Shown: positions 52,302 to 63,604, counted from the first letter of the stretch. The stretch: DNA of 64,000 nucleotides from Lanius collurio (GCA_020086605.1 JACBWW010000017.1:3619723-3683722), one strand, 5' to 3'. The notes: generated from the sequence alone by a model not told the origin. A program made the numbers and translations.

Positions 52302-55084
52302 CTGATGAGCCATAAGCTACTGACCTTTTCTGTAACATACAGAAGTTGGTAGCTGGGATTTTCTTTGCTGAAGTGCTACCATTTGTGTCTAACTATTAAT
52401 TACCCAAGTTCTTTTTTTTTTTTCAGTCATTACTATAATTCTTAATATCAAATCATCCCCTCAGGGGACCATTCATTATTATTATAGCTATACATGGTTT
52501 CTAAGGTGTCCACCCACATCACAACTGATTATGGAAGAAAGAAGCATGTGGTAGGAATCACTTTGCCTACACAATAAAGGAACATTTCACATTAACAATA
52601 ATAAAAAAAAATGCTGTGCAGTGACCAACATGGGTGAGCAACTGGCAAATCCCCAGGGGAAATGATGTGGTGTTGAGCAGCTGAAGTGGATTTCCTCCCA
52701 CCAGCACAGCCAGGAGCCCTGCCTGAACTGCCTTCCAGGCTGAGCTGCTTCCAACCTGCCACAGCTTGGAAGTGAGTGATGCTTCAATAGTGGCTTTGCT
52801 TAATGAAATGCTGGTTCTTTCTTTTCAAAACGGCTCAAAATGTATTCATAAGCAATAAGCTGGAATGTGATTTAACCACTGTTTCAGTGATTTACAGAGT
52901 GTTTAATTCAGAAGATTATAGGAAGCAAAAAGCCAAACAGTTCCATCAGGGCTTGAGCCAAATGCCAGCAAACTCAGATGAAAAATTCCTGTCCGCATCA
53001 GAGGATGTAAGGTCAGGCTCCATGATCAAGCTACCAAATGTAACCATTCCAAGGGCCAGTTTTCTGTTGTCAAAATGCAACTGAAAAAGCTTCTGATATC
53101 ATGAGGATGTTCTTATTTATAGTCTGGCATAAAAGCCACCACACTGTGCAGAAGTGCCTTAATTAACTATACAAACTATCTCAAAATGTGATAAAATCTA
53201 TAGAATGATAATTGTTAAGAGAGGGAGGAGAGAAGGAGTAGAAATAGCAGGTTCTTCATGAATTGGAGAATACATTTTTTAGTTACTTAACATTTTCATA
53301 TGGTTTTACATACCTTTTCATAAAGATTTTATTTCAACCTCTGCAGATCATTCTTGGGGGAAAATATTCATCTGCTCTAAGTAAAATTTAATTAGCTGAA
53401 AATGGTCTTTATTAAATACTGTATTTTTTCCTCTTAAAATAAAGTGTGGGAACTAATACAAGTTTATAAATGTTAGACTGAAATTGTGCAGCAGTCTGTA
53501 CAATAAGTATTGTATTTTGCCTCCATTGGGTAGGTACAATCCCTCTTCTTGCTTTGCAGATGGGGATACTGAGGCACAGGATTTTTTAGTGCTACAGAGA
53601 TGATGTGTAACAGGTCAGATCAAAATGAAACAGAGTAGTCTTGGTCAAATGGGCAGGTGTTTGAAGTAGATTCAGTTCCCAAAATTCTTTTATCCATGAT
53701 TTTACATAATGAAACACAATTTCCTTTTGCTGTGAACATGCAAATAGGAACACGTGCAAGGATAAACTTCCTGTCTTTCAAAATATACTACAGGATATGT
53801 ACAAAACTGATTAAGTTTTCTCTAATTAACTTTAAAGTCCATTTCTTTTCTGCCAGTGGCTTGTGAAGAAAAAAGGAAGAATAGTGAGAGCTCTGTAGAG
53901 AGATCTATAGATATCACTTTGAAAATTTACCCAAAGCGAAGCAGCAGCCCAGTTCCTCTCCCTGTTACCACTTCTGTGGATCTCCAGCATGTTTTGTGCA
54001 CTCACTCCACTCCTGGGACTTCCCTTGAAGTTACTGGGGCTCAGCATGGGGCACTCATGCAGGATTTTACTGACCCTGGCAGTGCAGGCAGGAAGGGCTG
54101 ATCTCAGCTCTGTGCTTAACACGTTCCTCTGAGCCCAACACAGGAATCTGGTAAGAAATATGGACTCTGCTAAGGAGTAACTGTGCATAATTCCTTCCTT
54201 CTCAAATGCAAAGTCAGTGAGGAGTGGCAATAACTGCTGATTTTCTCCCTGATCCTGGTTAGAACATTTGGAAGCTCCCACTGACATGTCCCAGCTGGAT
54301 GTGCTAAAAGCTCCTGCTGGGGGTCAGCAATAACCCCTGACACTTGGCTGTGTCCAGAGGGAAAGGGTTCATGAAGAACTGGGTGAGTGCTAGGAGCTCT
54401 GAAAAAAATGTGTTTTATGCTAGGCTTTATTTTGGGGAATGCAAATATAACTGAGAAAAAGTGTAGCATTTCTGCTGGCCACAGCAAAAGATTAAATACA
54501 CAAGTACCCCCTTGGATATGCATCCAAAATTAGCTTTTGCTCAGAACCTGCAGTGGGATCATACCAGTGGGCCAGCAGCTTGCACTGGTGTGAAAACACT
54601 TTAATTCTGGTGAGGGAAGTCTTGCAGCTGGGTTAGGGAAACACTCTGGTCAATCCCAGCCTCACCATAAAACCCTCCAAGAAAAGAAGTTCTTCCCCTT
54701 ATTTCAGTGAAGGATGTGAATGACTAAGATAATTCCTATTGGACTCAGTAAGAGCAACATTATTAAACTCACAAAAGAATAAAATACTTTTCAGTGCCTG
54801 TTTTTCAGGTTGTTGCCTGAACTGCTAAATTTTTATTTTCCAAAATTAGGAAAAATAATATTAGGAAATAACTGTATATCGTATTGGAGTTCCACATTCC
54901 CCAGCACCTTCAGGAGAGCTCCCTGTTCCACATCTGGACCTGCAGATGCTACCACAGTACCTATAAATGACAAGTAGTTGGCAACTGCAATGCAGCAAGT
55001 GCAACTTCGGGGTTATGAGAAGAGCCTTGCAAAAATATTTATAAACGGAGACAGCTGCAAGCAGTTATCAGGAGATATCTCTGA

Positions 55085-55370
55085 AAGCAGCAGCGTTCAG
55101 AGGGGAGCAGATGGGACAGGAGGGAGATGCTCACCCAGGGAACACGGGGCTGGTTCCACTAGATGGCACCCGGCGCCAGCATCGCGTTTTTGGGTGAGCA
55201 GCAGGAGGAGAGAAGAGGTGCCATGGAGGAAAGCTGAAGGGAACACAACCCCCGACACACCTCCGCTCAGGAAAAGCCAACTGCGCATCTCAGCCGGCTC
55301 CCCCGGGAAAACATAAACCACGGGCCACGGAAAGCAGGAGGCAAATGAGTCAAACCAGCGGGGATTTCGA
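55085..55370. promoter_or_regulatory. CpG-rich intronic pocket with CTCF-like and AP-1 motifs
   Basis: I count about 15 CpG dinucleotides in roughly 285 bp (for example CCCGGCGCC, ATCGCGT, CCCCCGGG, CCACGGGCCACGG), far denser than the AT-rich, CpG-poor intron around it. It contains CCACTAGATGGCACC (55156-55170), close to the CTCF core, and a perfect AP-1 site TGAGTCA (55346-55352). It is not at a DPP6 start: it lies between the 53-bp and 82-bp exons. Likely an enhancer, insulator or promoter of an unannotated transcript; inference only. A chance 112-codon frame covers it but has no recognised domain. Confidence 0.5.
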
Positions 55371-57282
55371 CTCTGAAATTACCAAGAGGCTGTGAGAAAG
55401 CTGAAGTAACAAGAAGGGAAGTATCAAATCTGCGTGATCTCTTTCTTCTGCCTTGGGCTTATTTTAATTTTTAAATCAGATCCTTTGAGTCTATTTCATT
55501 AACATCTTTTGGTTGTCCTGTAGAGACCCAGTGTGGGCAGTTTACTTTGACAACAGCTCTTGTGGAAAAATGTTGCAGTCCTGTATAAAATACCATTTGG
55601 GTATTTTATATACATACATGCTGAGGACATCCCCAAATTGATTTGTCAGACTTATTGAGAGCTTGATATAAAATCTGAAAAACATTGGTATGAGCTCCTT
55701 TTGACTGCAGACACAGCCTGAATCTGGAGAGCTTGCAGAATGTGGCAAAAATAATTAGAAAATTCCCTTTAAAAAACAATTTATGCTGGCAGATTAATAG
55801 CATGTTATTTAAAAAGTAATGCCAGAGATTAGGTTAATTGGCTTCCTTATTAGTTAGCCTCAGCAGGGGAGTAGCAAGGGCATGAGGGGGTGCAAATCCT
55901 AAATTGCCTGGCCCTCCTGATGAGGCAGATCATAGCTGGGTATGGGGTCAGGATAGAGAGGGGGAGCTCAGGGAAAGTGACTCTGTCACAGCCTGTTTTC
56001 AGGGATGACTGTGCCAGGCAGGAGGATACTGTGGAGGGGAGTGAGTTTGCTCCCCAACAGTCACTGCCTCGGCTGCTGAGCTGGAGAGATGCTGAGGGCC
56101 ACAGGCACACACCCACAGGGGGTAAAGCTGTGCCTGCTGGCACAAGAGGAAAAACAGAAATCAGTTTGTAAAAGGGGCAAAGGGGTTGTTGCTCAGAGCA
56201 GAATTTTGTCACTCCTGTTACTGACAGGTGGAGGACAAGCATGGCTGCTTGTGGATTGCAAATTTCATTGTCCCCAAAGAACCTGGAATGTCAAACTGAG
56301 CTGAATCTTGTGCTGTGTTGGTGTGCTGTGTCCTGCCCTCAACAACCTTCATCCACAGATATCCATCAGAGCAATATTCCTGTGTTAAATATGAAATAGG
56401 TGATGAGAAGATTTTTACCCCTTCATCCAACAAAGGCTCTACTTTCAGCTGATGTATTTCAGCACCTGTTACCTCATGTTCACCTGCTAGACCTGTCCTC
56501 TCTTCATGCACCACCCTAGAATACACACAGAGCTCCCCAGGAGTGCCCATGTTCCAGGGAAATGGCAGTGTGCTGCCCTTTGCCCCACTCACCTGTGCCA
56601 GGATCACCTGAAAGATCAATGAAATTGTCACTGCACAGGATGGTTTACAATGCCTGTGTACATATCTAAAGCCTAAACTTTGCAAACCACACCTGTACCA
56701 ACACAAGATTCAGGGATCTTTCCAGCCCTTCTTCTGCTCGTGGTCTCCTGATCCAGCACCACAGCACGCTGTGAGGACATCAATGCCTGACACACCTGTG
56801 CACCTTCTGGGGTGCTCTCACTTTCCAGATCTCCCCCTCGTGCTGGAAACTTCCCTGACATATCCAACCCTTCAGTTCCCTGTGCCACTGCCCAACCAAA
56901 CACAGAGAGCAAGGGGAACCATAGCTGAGTGCACAACAGAGCTGAAGATGGGGGAAAAAGGAGCTGGTTGTCAGGGACAAAGATCATGCAGTAGTAGAAA
57001 ACTGCTTAGACCACTGCATTGTTATTGTTTAGCATTTCTAATACATGTTATGCATGGTACTTCTATTTTTTGCACCTTTGTTTTGTCTGGAATAGAACTG
57101 CACTGTCAGTCAAGCCTTTTTTGCTCTTAGCCAGGTTTGCTGCAGACACAAAGCTTGTGTGCTCATGCTGTGTCTTCATCCTGTTGCTGAACACTTTCAG
57201 CCCACAAGCTACTACTCAGATACATTGCCAGAAAGATGGAGTTTTCAAAATCTAAGCATATTGAGTCAATTCCCAGATAAAC

Positions 57283-57418
57283 CCCAGCCCAACCAACCAA
57301 CCCAAACCAAAACATAACCAAACAAAACAAACCAAAACAAATAAAAACAAAAAACCAAACAAACACAAAACACATCATCCCAAAAGAACACCCTCCCCCC
57401 CCACCCAAAAAAAAGGAA
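57283..57418. repeat. A/C-rich low-complexity tract
   Basis: CCAACCAACCAACCC, then CAAAAC-type units, then a C-rich CCCTCCCCCCCCACCC and A8. Very few G or T on the plus strand. In DPP6 pre-mRNA it is G/U-rich. Confidence 0.92.
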
Positions 57419-57734
57419 AGTAAAAAACAAAGAGCAGATTGCATCAGGGAAGGGAAAAGACTGAAAAATCTGGAGTGTGTCACATGGGTACTGCAGCTTT
57501 AACAGGGTTGATGGTGAGAAATCTCCTAATTTCCATGTTTCAACCATACATGAAAACAATTTAACATCAAGCTCATGATTTTTTGCAGTGAGCAGATCAT
57601 AAGATGGAAGCTGGAACAAAGCAGGCTGCACAAGCTCCAGGGCTCAACGATTTTAAATCATGTATATCTCTAGTACACACTTTTTTGTACAAAGTATTGT
57701 TTGTCTGTCACTAAGTAAAAGACAAAGAAGTTAT

Positions 57735-57840
57735 TTTGGCTTTGTTGTTGTTGTTTGAGGATTTTGTTGGGTTGCAGGTTTTTTGTGGGTTGGTTTGTTT
57801 GTTTTCTCCTGTTCCTTTCTTTGTTTGTGTGTGTGTATAT
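57735..57840. repeat. G/T-rich low-complexity tract
   Basis: TTGTTGTTGTTTGAGG, TTTTTTGTGGGTTGGTTTG and a (GT)5-6 run ending TATATG. Its reverse complement resembles the A/C-rich tract about 320 bp to the left. Confidence 0.9.
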
Positions 57841-58329
57841 GTGGACTAGTATGCTGAGACAAATCCTTGAGGAACACCTGAATGCAGACGGGATTTTTGT
57901 GCAGAAGAAATGCTGAGAGATGTGTTTATATCTTTATTTCTCCACTGTTAAACCCACTAGTTACTGTACCAAAAATAAAAAAAAAAAAGGATTGGAAAGA
58001 GGGCAGGGGACTAAAAAATGTAGGTGTTGCAATGTCTGACTTCTAGGCCTTTTGCCCTTAATATATCATACCCCTGTTGAAAAATTAGTTCCCCTGAGGA
58101 CTGCCCAGCAGGAAGGCTGCTGATCCACGGTGCACAGAACAGTGGGAGCTGTCTGCAGGAAGCAGCAGGAAACACTGAGCACACAGGCATGGCCAGGACC
58201 CTGCCTTCTCCCAGGGCAAGCCCCTGGAGGCTGAAATCCACAGGTCTTTAGGACATGTTCCAGTGTTTTCCCAAGTCCCAACCCATTTCATACCCTGGTA
58301 TTGGTGAGAGAAAGGAGATAGCAACTGAA

Positions 58330-58500
58330 AGGGGAGGTTCACACTGGATTCAAGGAGAAACTTTCTGCCCGTGAGGGAAGTCATGCAGTGTGACAGGTGA
58401 GGCTGTGCAATCCCCATCCCTGCAGGTTTTCAAAATCCAGCTTGGTAAAACTCTGAGTAAGTTGGTTTGAGCAGGAGGTTGGACTGAGTTACTTGGTGAT
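58330..58500 (+). mobile_element. Degraded CR1 LINE 3' fragment
   Basis: Contains GGGGAGGTTCACACTGGATT, AAGGAGAAACTTTCTGCCCG, CCCCATCCCTGCAGGTTTTC and GAGGTTGGACTGAGTTACTT in the CR1 order. Divergence is high and no terminal octamers remain. Confidence 0.7.
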
Positions 58501-59118
58501 AATATGAACACCCTACATACAAACCAGAAAAAGTTTTTTTAAATCTTGCATGTTTTGCCAGCTACTGCAAAGATCCAAAACATCTTCTATCTGTTTAGCC
58601 ATAATGTATAATAATGGCAACCAGAAGAATCTTGGCAAGTATTTAAATGAGTCACATACAATGATGGACAGAAATGGCAAAGCACAACTGTATTGTCCCT
58701 TTTACCCATTTCTGCAGAGTTATCACCACTAAGATACTTAAAACACATAACCTGACATGCAGATTCCTGGCTTTTAGCTTCATATTTAATGACAATTAAT
58801 TGTGGAATTTTGCTGTGGAAGTTATGCATTTCTACGGGTGCTGTGGAAATGTCACCCTGAAATGCTCTGTTCTAATATATGTCTACATGTGACTCTGGTG
58901 TGGTGGCATCCCATTCCTGACAAGCTGGGCCACTGCTTCAATTGCATATAGAAAAAGGAAGTATAATTTAGGGAAAAGAAGGTAGAAATTAAGAGCTGAA
59001 CTCTAAAGAAGCAAGGCAGGTGAGATGAGTGGTTGGGTGATGGAGTTGGAACCACAGGCACCATGAAGACAAAGTATAAAAAAAGGGTTTAAAAAAACTG
59101 CACTTAATCAAAGCTAAA

Positions 59119-59515
59119 GAATCAAAGAATCATAGAATGATAGAATGGTTTGGGTTGGAAGGGACCTTAAAGACCATCCAGTTCCAACCCCCGTGCCCTG
59201 GGCAGGAACATCTTCCACCAGACCAGGTTGCTCAAACCTCCACCCAACCTTACTTTGAGCACTCTCAGGGGTGGGGCAGCCACGACTCCCCTGGGCATCC
59301 CGTGCCAGGCTTCACTACACTCAGAGGAAAAAAAATATTCCCAATATTTAATCCAAACCTGCCCTTTTTGCAATTGAAACCTTGTCCTATCACTCCATGC
59401 CCTTGTAGAAAGCCCCTCTCCAGCTCACTTTCAGGCCCCCTTCAGGCTCTGAGGGGCTGCAGTAAAGTCTCTCCAGAGCCTTCTCCTCTCCACTGCTCTG
59501 GTGAGTGGCCAACCA
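59119..59515 (-). mobile_element. CR1 LINE 3' fragment (about 400 bp)
   Basis: Begins with octamers (AATCAAAGAATCATAGAATG) and TTTGGGTTGGAAGGGACCTT, then CCCTGGGCAGGAACATCTTC, AGACCAGGTTGCTCAAACCT, CCCCTGGGCATCCCGTGCCA and AGCCTTCTCCTCTCCACTGC. This is reverse-complement CR1 3' UTR and the end of ORF2. Its 3' end lies about 270 bp downstream, in gene direction, of the donor of the 53-bp exon. Confidence 0.92.
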
Positions 59516-59787
59516 TGGCTCTCAGCCAGACACCACCACATCTATTCTAGACAAAAACCCTGACATCTGGAATATGAAATTCATGCAGTCAGACTCTCTG
59601 GGGAAGCTGAGTACTTCTGTTTCCAGACTTGGTAATCTTTTGCAGAGCACACAGCTCAGTGGATGCTGCAGCTGAAAGCCAGGCCATTGTAAAGGGCTGT
59701 CACAGGAAACCATTTGTCACAATACACATTGTTTAGCAGGATCCTTAATGGCTGAGTTTTAAATGAAGACATTGAAAAATTGCTTAC

Positions 59788-59840
59788 CCATGAGGTATTT
59801 TGCTGAGGACATAATATGCTGTATATGAATGCTGATACAC
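59788..59840 (-). CDS. DPP6: DPP6 coding exon (53 bp, beta-propeller), first of three in this window
   Basis: Read on the minus strand, this exon encodes VYQHSYTAYYVLSKIPHG, the last codon being split. It matches a conserved stretch of DPP6 in the extracellular eight-bladed beta-propeller. It has 17 full codons plus two bases (phase 0 in, phase 2 out). The acceptor is TTTTGCAG immediately before GTG. The donor is CATGG|GTAAGC; cutting one base earlier would break the frame into the next exon, so 59788 is the last exonic base. Read-through into the intron would meet a stop at once (TAA inside the donor). DPP6 is a single-pass type II membrane glycoprotein that binds Kv4 channels and speeds their gating; it lacks peptidase activity. 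The catalytic-like domain is not in this window. DPP10 is the nearest alternative, but the sequence continuing into the next two exons fits DPP6 better. Confidence 0.93.
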
Positions 59841-59894
59841 CTGCAAAACAAAATTAAGAAAGAGACAACAAAAAAAAAAAAAAAGAGATTAGTA
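59841..59894 (-). promoter_or_regulatory. Splice acceptor region with branch-site candidate and T15 tract
   Basis: On the minus strand a TACTAAT branch-site candidate (59888-59894, branch A at 59889, 49 nt before the exon) is followed by an uninterrupted T15 run (A15 on plus at 59870-59884), more pyrimidines and TTTTGCAG. TACTAAT is close to the strongest known branch consensus. The homopolymer is likely to vary in length between individuals. Confidence 0.6.
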
Positions 59895-60091
59895 ACTGTC
59901 ACCTGTGTTAATAGGGCTTGCTTTTTGCAAAAATACTCTAGCATATGTGACTGAGAAGCTCTTCTAAGCACTTCAAAATCTCTAGTCGAAAAGAACAATG
60001 CATTAATCCACTTAGAGCTGTTGTGTGTTCTTTCCATCCTGCACTTTGTTACGCTGTTTGGCAGATCGTGCACACCCAGATGCTCGGTGTC

Positions 60092-60106
60092 GTTGCCATG
60101 GCTACC
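60092..60106. promoter_or_regulatory. RFX X-box-like motif
   Basis: GTTGCCATGGCTACC is a near-palindrome close to the RFX consensus (GTTGCCATGGCAAC). It lies 252 bp upstream, in gene direction, of the 53-bp exon, in a small CpG-containing patch (60050-60110). Confidence 0.4.
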
Positions 60107-60678
60107 AGGTCTGTGATTAAACTGGGGGCACAGGGGCTCTGCAAAGGCTAAATATAGAACAGTCATTAATGAGGACACCTTGGTCAGCTGGAGACATTCC
60201 CCATCATTATAACCAGACACAACAGGGACACAATGCTTGGGGTTTTTTTGCTTTATTTCCACATAAATAAAACAGGGAGCGGTGCTGGGTGATATCAGAG
60301 TGGGCTGTCAGCCCCTGTCAGTCAGGAAATAAAACTGTATTGACTCAAGGCATAAAGCTGACCTCATGTTTCTGTGACCTGCTAAGTTGCATCTTCATAT
60401 CAATCCGTGCTCTTTGGGCCTGGGGGAGGAGCTGGCCAGCTTGCACAGCAGCTCATCTCACAAGGGACAGTTTATTACTTATTTTCTAAGCAGTAAATAA
60501 TAACACCAGAGTCAATGTCAGTGATTTAAGAGGTGGTGATTTTCCACTGGTGACAGCACAGTCCCTTACAGTGATCAGAAGTCAGGGCACCAGAGTGAAA
60601 GGTCTAAATATGAATCATTTAATACAAATTTATACAGGAATCACTTTTTGCTATTCTGTCCTCTTACTGTATGCTCCT

Positions 60679-60697
60679 AAATAAATAAATAAATAAA
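60679..60697. repeat. (AAAT)n microsatellite
   Basis: Four to five AAAT units before ACATGTATCC. Confidence 0.9.
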
Positions 60698-61073
60698 CAT
60701 GTATCCTAGCAGTCATTTAATTTGGCTTCTACTTAAATCTTTAAACCATTTTTACTGTCCAGCAGCTCTCATAAAGCATCGTGTCCCAGAGGACAAAGAA
60801 GAAATTTCTTGAATACTTGCTTCACCAAGCAGGTTTGATCAGAATTATTTTTCCTAGGCTCCTCTGGTTTTGCACAAGAACTTTTTTTCATATTTATGCC
60901 AAGAAATCATGAGATGTCCTGTATGATGCTGCCAGCCCCAGCAGGGGCCATCCCAAGCACATCATTAGCATCACAAGTAAGCACGACTCACTCCCTGCCA
61001 CTCTGGAGGGAAAAGTTGCACAGAAGTGTCTAGAACGGCCCTGCAACTTCTGGGGTCTCAGTGAAGAGGCAGA

Positions 61074-61187
61074 TAAACACGAGGCACTTTAATAAACACG
61101 AGGCACTTCAATAAACACGAGGCACATCAATAAACACGAGGCACTTCAATAAACACGAGGCACATCAATAAACACAAAGCACATCAT
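61074..61187 (+). repeat. 19-bp minisatellite, six copies
   Basis: The unit is TAAACACGAGGCACTTCAA. Copies lie at 61074, 61093, 61112, 61131, 61150 and 61169, each exactly 19 bp. The first has CTTTAA, copies 2 and 4 have CTTCAA, 3 and 5 have CATCAA, and the sixth is diverged (ACAAAG, ATCAT). Confidence 0.97.
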
Positions 61188-63244
61188 CCTGTGAATATAA
61201 AATCAAACTTCTCTGCTACAATTTGAAACCCAACACTGAATCCTTACACCACTTCATGAGCTCCCCAAAAAACAGGCACAGAGCTGAAAGTGGATTTCTA
61301 CTTATGAAATGCAGAGACTGATGCTGGATTGAAGTGATTCCCTTCTTCCCTGTGCAATTCACTCCCTTCATTACAAGGACATCATGAGGTCACATCCCCA
61401 AATCCTGTCTCCTTTCCAGCATTCAGATCCATAAGGACTCTTCAGGCAAGACTCTTTGGTGTTTTGGTATCAGGGGAGGTCTAGGAATACAATTGAATTG
61501 ACCACAAGCCAGCATTTATTTTAGTACAAGTGTCCTTTTTAGATCCACCTGTGTCAGATGATGTCAAATAAATTACCATTCCCTCACCCTCATTCAATCA
61601 TACCAAAGAGCTCTTGAATCTTCTGAAGTTGATACCTGAGACCTGGCTGATGTATGTGGCCTTAGAGTTTATTCCAGCTTTGATGAATTCCTAAAACTGC
61701 TACAATTCCTTAAAGAAAAAGCACTGGAAGATTGAATCTGCCTACAGAGCTGAAAAACCTGATAATACATTGTCATTAAATACTGAGCCACTTTTGTCTT
61801 CCAATATCCTGGCTAGTAGGATGAAGAAAATGATGTAGATGTAAAAATTCTGATCTGAGGCTGGGACTCTTGTTCAAGGTTATGAGCCATGCTGTGTTAT
61901 CAGATACCAGAGATATAAGCCCCCCAAACTGAGCATGAACAGATGTCTTCAGGGGAAAATAGACAAATGTGGCAAGCTGGAGGTAAAAGAAACAGCCAGG
62001 AATATTTTGAACAGGACACCTACTGATGTCCTTGCTTGTGGTGCAGAGTCCTCCAGCTGTGCTGGAGAGTTCAGAGCTGTCTTAGAGCCATTAATGGAGA
62101 CTGAGCCAAAACATTTACTTTACTGAGAGAGCTTAGGAGTAAGGCAAAAAGTTGCAAGACACTCAAAGAACTCTTTTATTTTCTGAATGTCATTTGTCAT
62201 CATGTTGGGTCTTTGGCCAGACTCTCAAACATCTCACATCAGCTGTGCTATAGTATACAGTCTTCAAAGGCTTGCAGTGGGCAGAATTCACTCACAGGAG
62301 GAAAATTTTGTCAGATAAATCCTTACAATGTGTAGGTTTGCTTATGTAAAAAAGGACTACTTGTATGAGCAAAGATTTCAGGATCAAGTATTTATTATTA
62401 TTAGGACATGAGCACATGCAGCTCAAAAATCCCCCTCAGCCCAAAAATTTCAAACCTGTTTGGAAAACACACTGCCAGCAATACTCCTAAGCAGAAAAGA
62501 ATCCAAGAGAAAAATCACTTTATGCTTTTCTGAGAAATTAAATATCTGCTTTCTTCTTAGATATGCAAATCAAATGAAGTTACCTGAACTTTTTGAGAGG
62601 ATGACTTTTTGCTTAATATCTCTACTAAAATTTCTGCTGGGGTCAAGATGAATTTGGCTATTCACTTTGAAGCAGGAAAAATCCACAGCAGGGAAAAGTG
62701 CAGAGAAAGAGATGAGCATTCTTCTGAAGCCCAAACTAAGCCTCAGAGGATGGAGAGTGTTTAAAAGTTAGTATTCATTTCATTAAACCTGTCCTTCTCT
62801 GAGGCTTGGCCAAAAGAATAGCTGTATAAACTGTGTCTTCCCCTTTTCTATCAAAGAGTGTGGCAAAAGCCATAGACTGATTTGATGCTCTCAGCCCTGA
62901 TTTGTAGCTGGATCCCAGAAGCATTACAGCTCCTCTCAGCAGGGAGGCATATTTGGGGTAGCAGAATTTTTGGCAATTGTTCTGCTCCATAGACTCTGTG
63001 TGCCCAGCCATGGCACCAACATCAGTCAGAACAGGTTTGAGAGTGCTCTGAAGGGTTCTGGGTATCATCACAATCAGGTCACAGAAGCTCCCACACCAGC
63101 TGTCACCAACAAGTGCTGTAAAAGTCATTATGCTAAAACCACTGGGCCAGAAACTCCCCCACTGGGCTTCTCATCCCAGGTCACAGCACAGACCTTGTTT
63201 ACTTTCAATCTAAATTATGCTCTGCAAAGAAGAGCATGTTTTGA

Positions 63245-63604
63245 CTGGATATCAAAAAGGGACTAAGAGATAGGTCTATGTGTTCCCACTGAGGTCTTGG
63301 AAGGGCAATTATCTGTTTGGGTTCCTCCACTTGCCATGAGGTCCAGCCAAGAGGGCACCCTGGCCACAGGGCTGCCCCTGCTCCCTGGTCACATGTCCCC
63401 TGCCCCCTGTTCCCCATTGGGTTGGTTTGTGTCCCCCTGCCCAGGAGGGACTCTGGTTGTCCTGTGACTCCTCAGTGTGCTTTTGGGCCCCCAGTGAGGT
63501 GGCTGGGAGAATAAACACCTCTGAACATCTCCCAAATACCATTCCATATTTCTTTCCATGGGTGTCACTGTCTAATGCATGTTGCAGGAGACCTGACTGT
63601 GACA
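63245..63604 (+). mobile_element. Candidate solo LTR
   Basis: A GC-richer block in AT-rich surroundings with repeated C/T-rich patches (CTGGCCACAGGGCTGCCCCT, CCCTGTTCCCCATTGGG), then GGGAGAATAAACACCTCTGA with an AATAAA signal at 63510-63515, about 95 bp before a possible TG...CA end (CTGTGACA). This layout (U3, poly(A) signal, short U5) is LTR-like, and avian ERV LTRs often carry GAGAATAAACACCTC. I could not confirm terminal TG/CA or target-site duplications, so this is a moderate call. Confidence 0.45.

Larger units (their letters stand above)
43403..59787 (-). other. DPP6: DPP6 intron (16,385 bp)
   Basis: This intron is bounded by a GT donor at 59786-59787 and an AG acceptor at 43403-43404 (minus strand). 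It contains an A29 run (45.6 kb), CR1 fragments (46.2, 49.3, 58.3 and 59.1 kb), a T20 run (52.3 kb), a CpG-rich pocket (55.1-55.4 kb), and A/C-rich and G/T-rich tracts (57.3 and 57.7 kb). The remaining sequence shows nothing I can name, and no additional exon was recognised. Confidence 0.9.

Noticed and set aside
56218..56706. 162-codon minus-strand open frame in DPP6 sense orientation
   Set aside because: The peptide is not recognised and nothing suggests a start or exon boundary. Treated as chance; a protein search would settle it.
57163..57483. Minus-strand frame rich in Phe, Val, Trp and Gly resembling a membrane protein
   Set aside because: It is the translation of the low-complexity A/C tract (G/T on the minus strand), not a gene.
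59759..60262. 167-codon minus-strand frame overlapping the 53-bp exon
   Set aside because: It reads the exon in the wrong frame (the true frame gives YQHSYTAYYVLSKIPHG) and runs through the pyrimidine tract as a stretch of Phe.
61074..61187. CRISPR-like array
   Set aside because: The 19-bp units are directly adjacent with no spacers; this is a minisatellite in a vertebrate intron.
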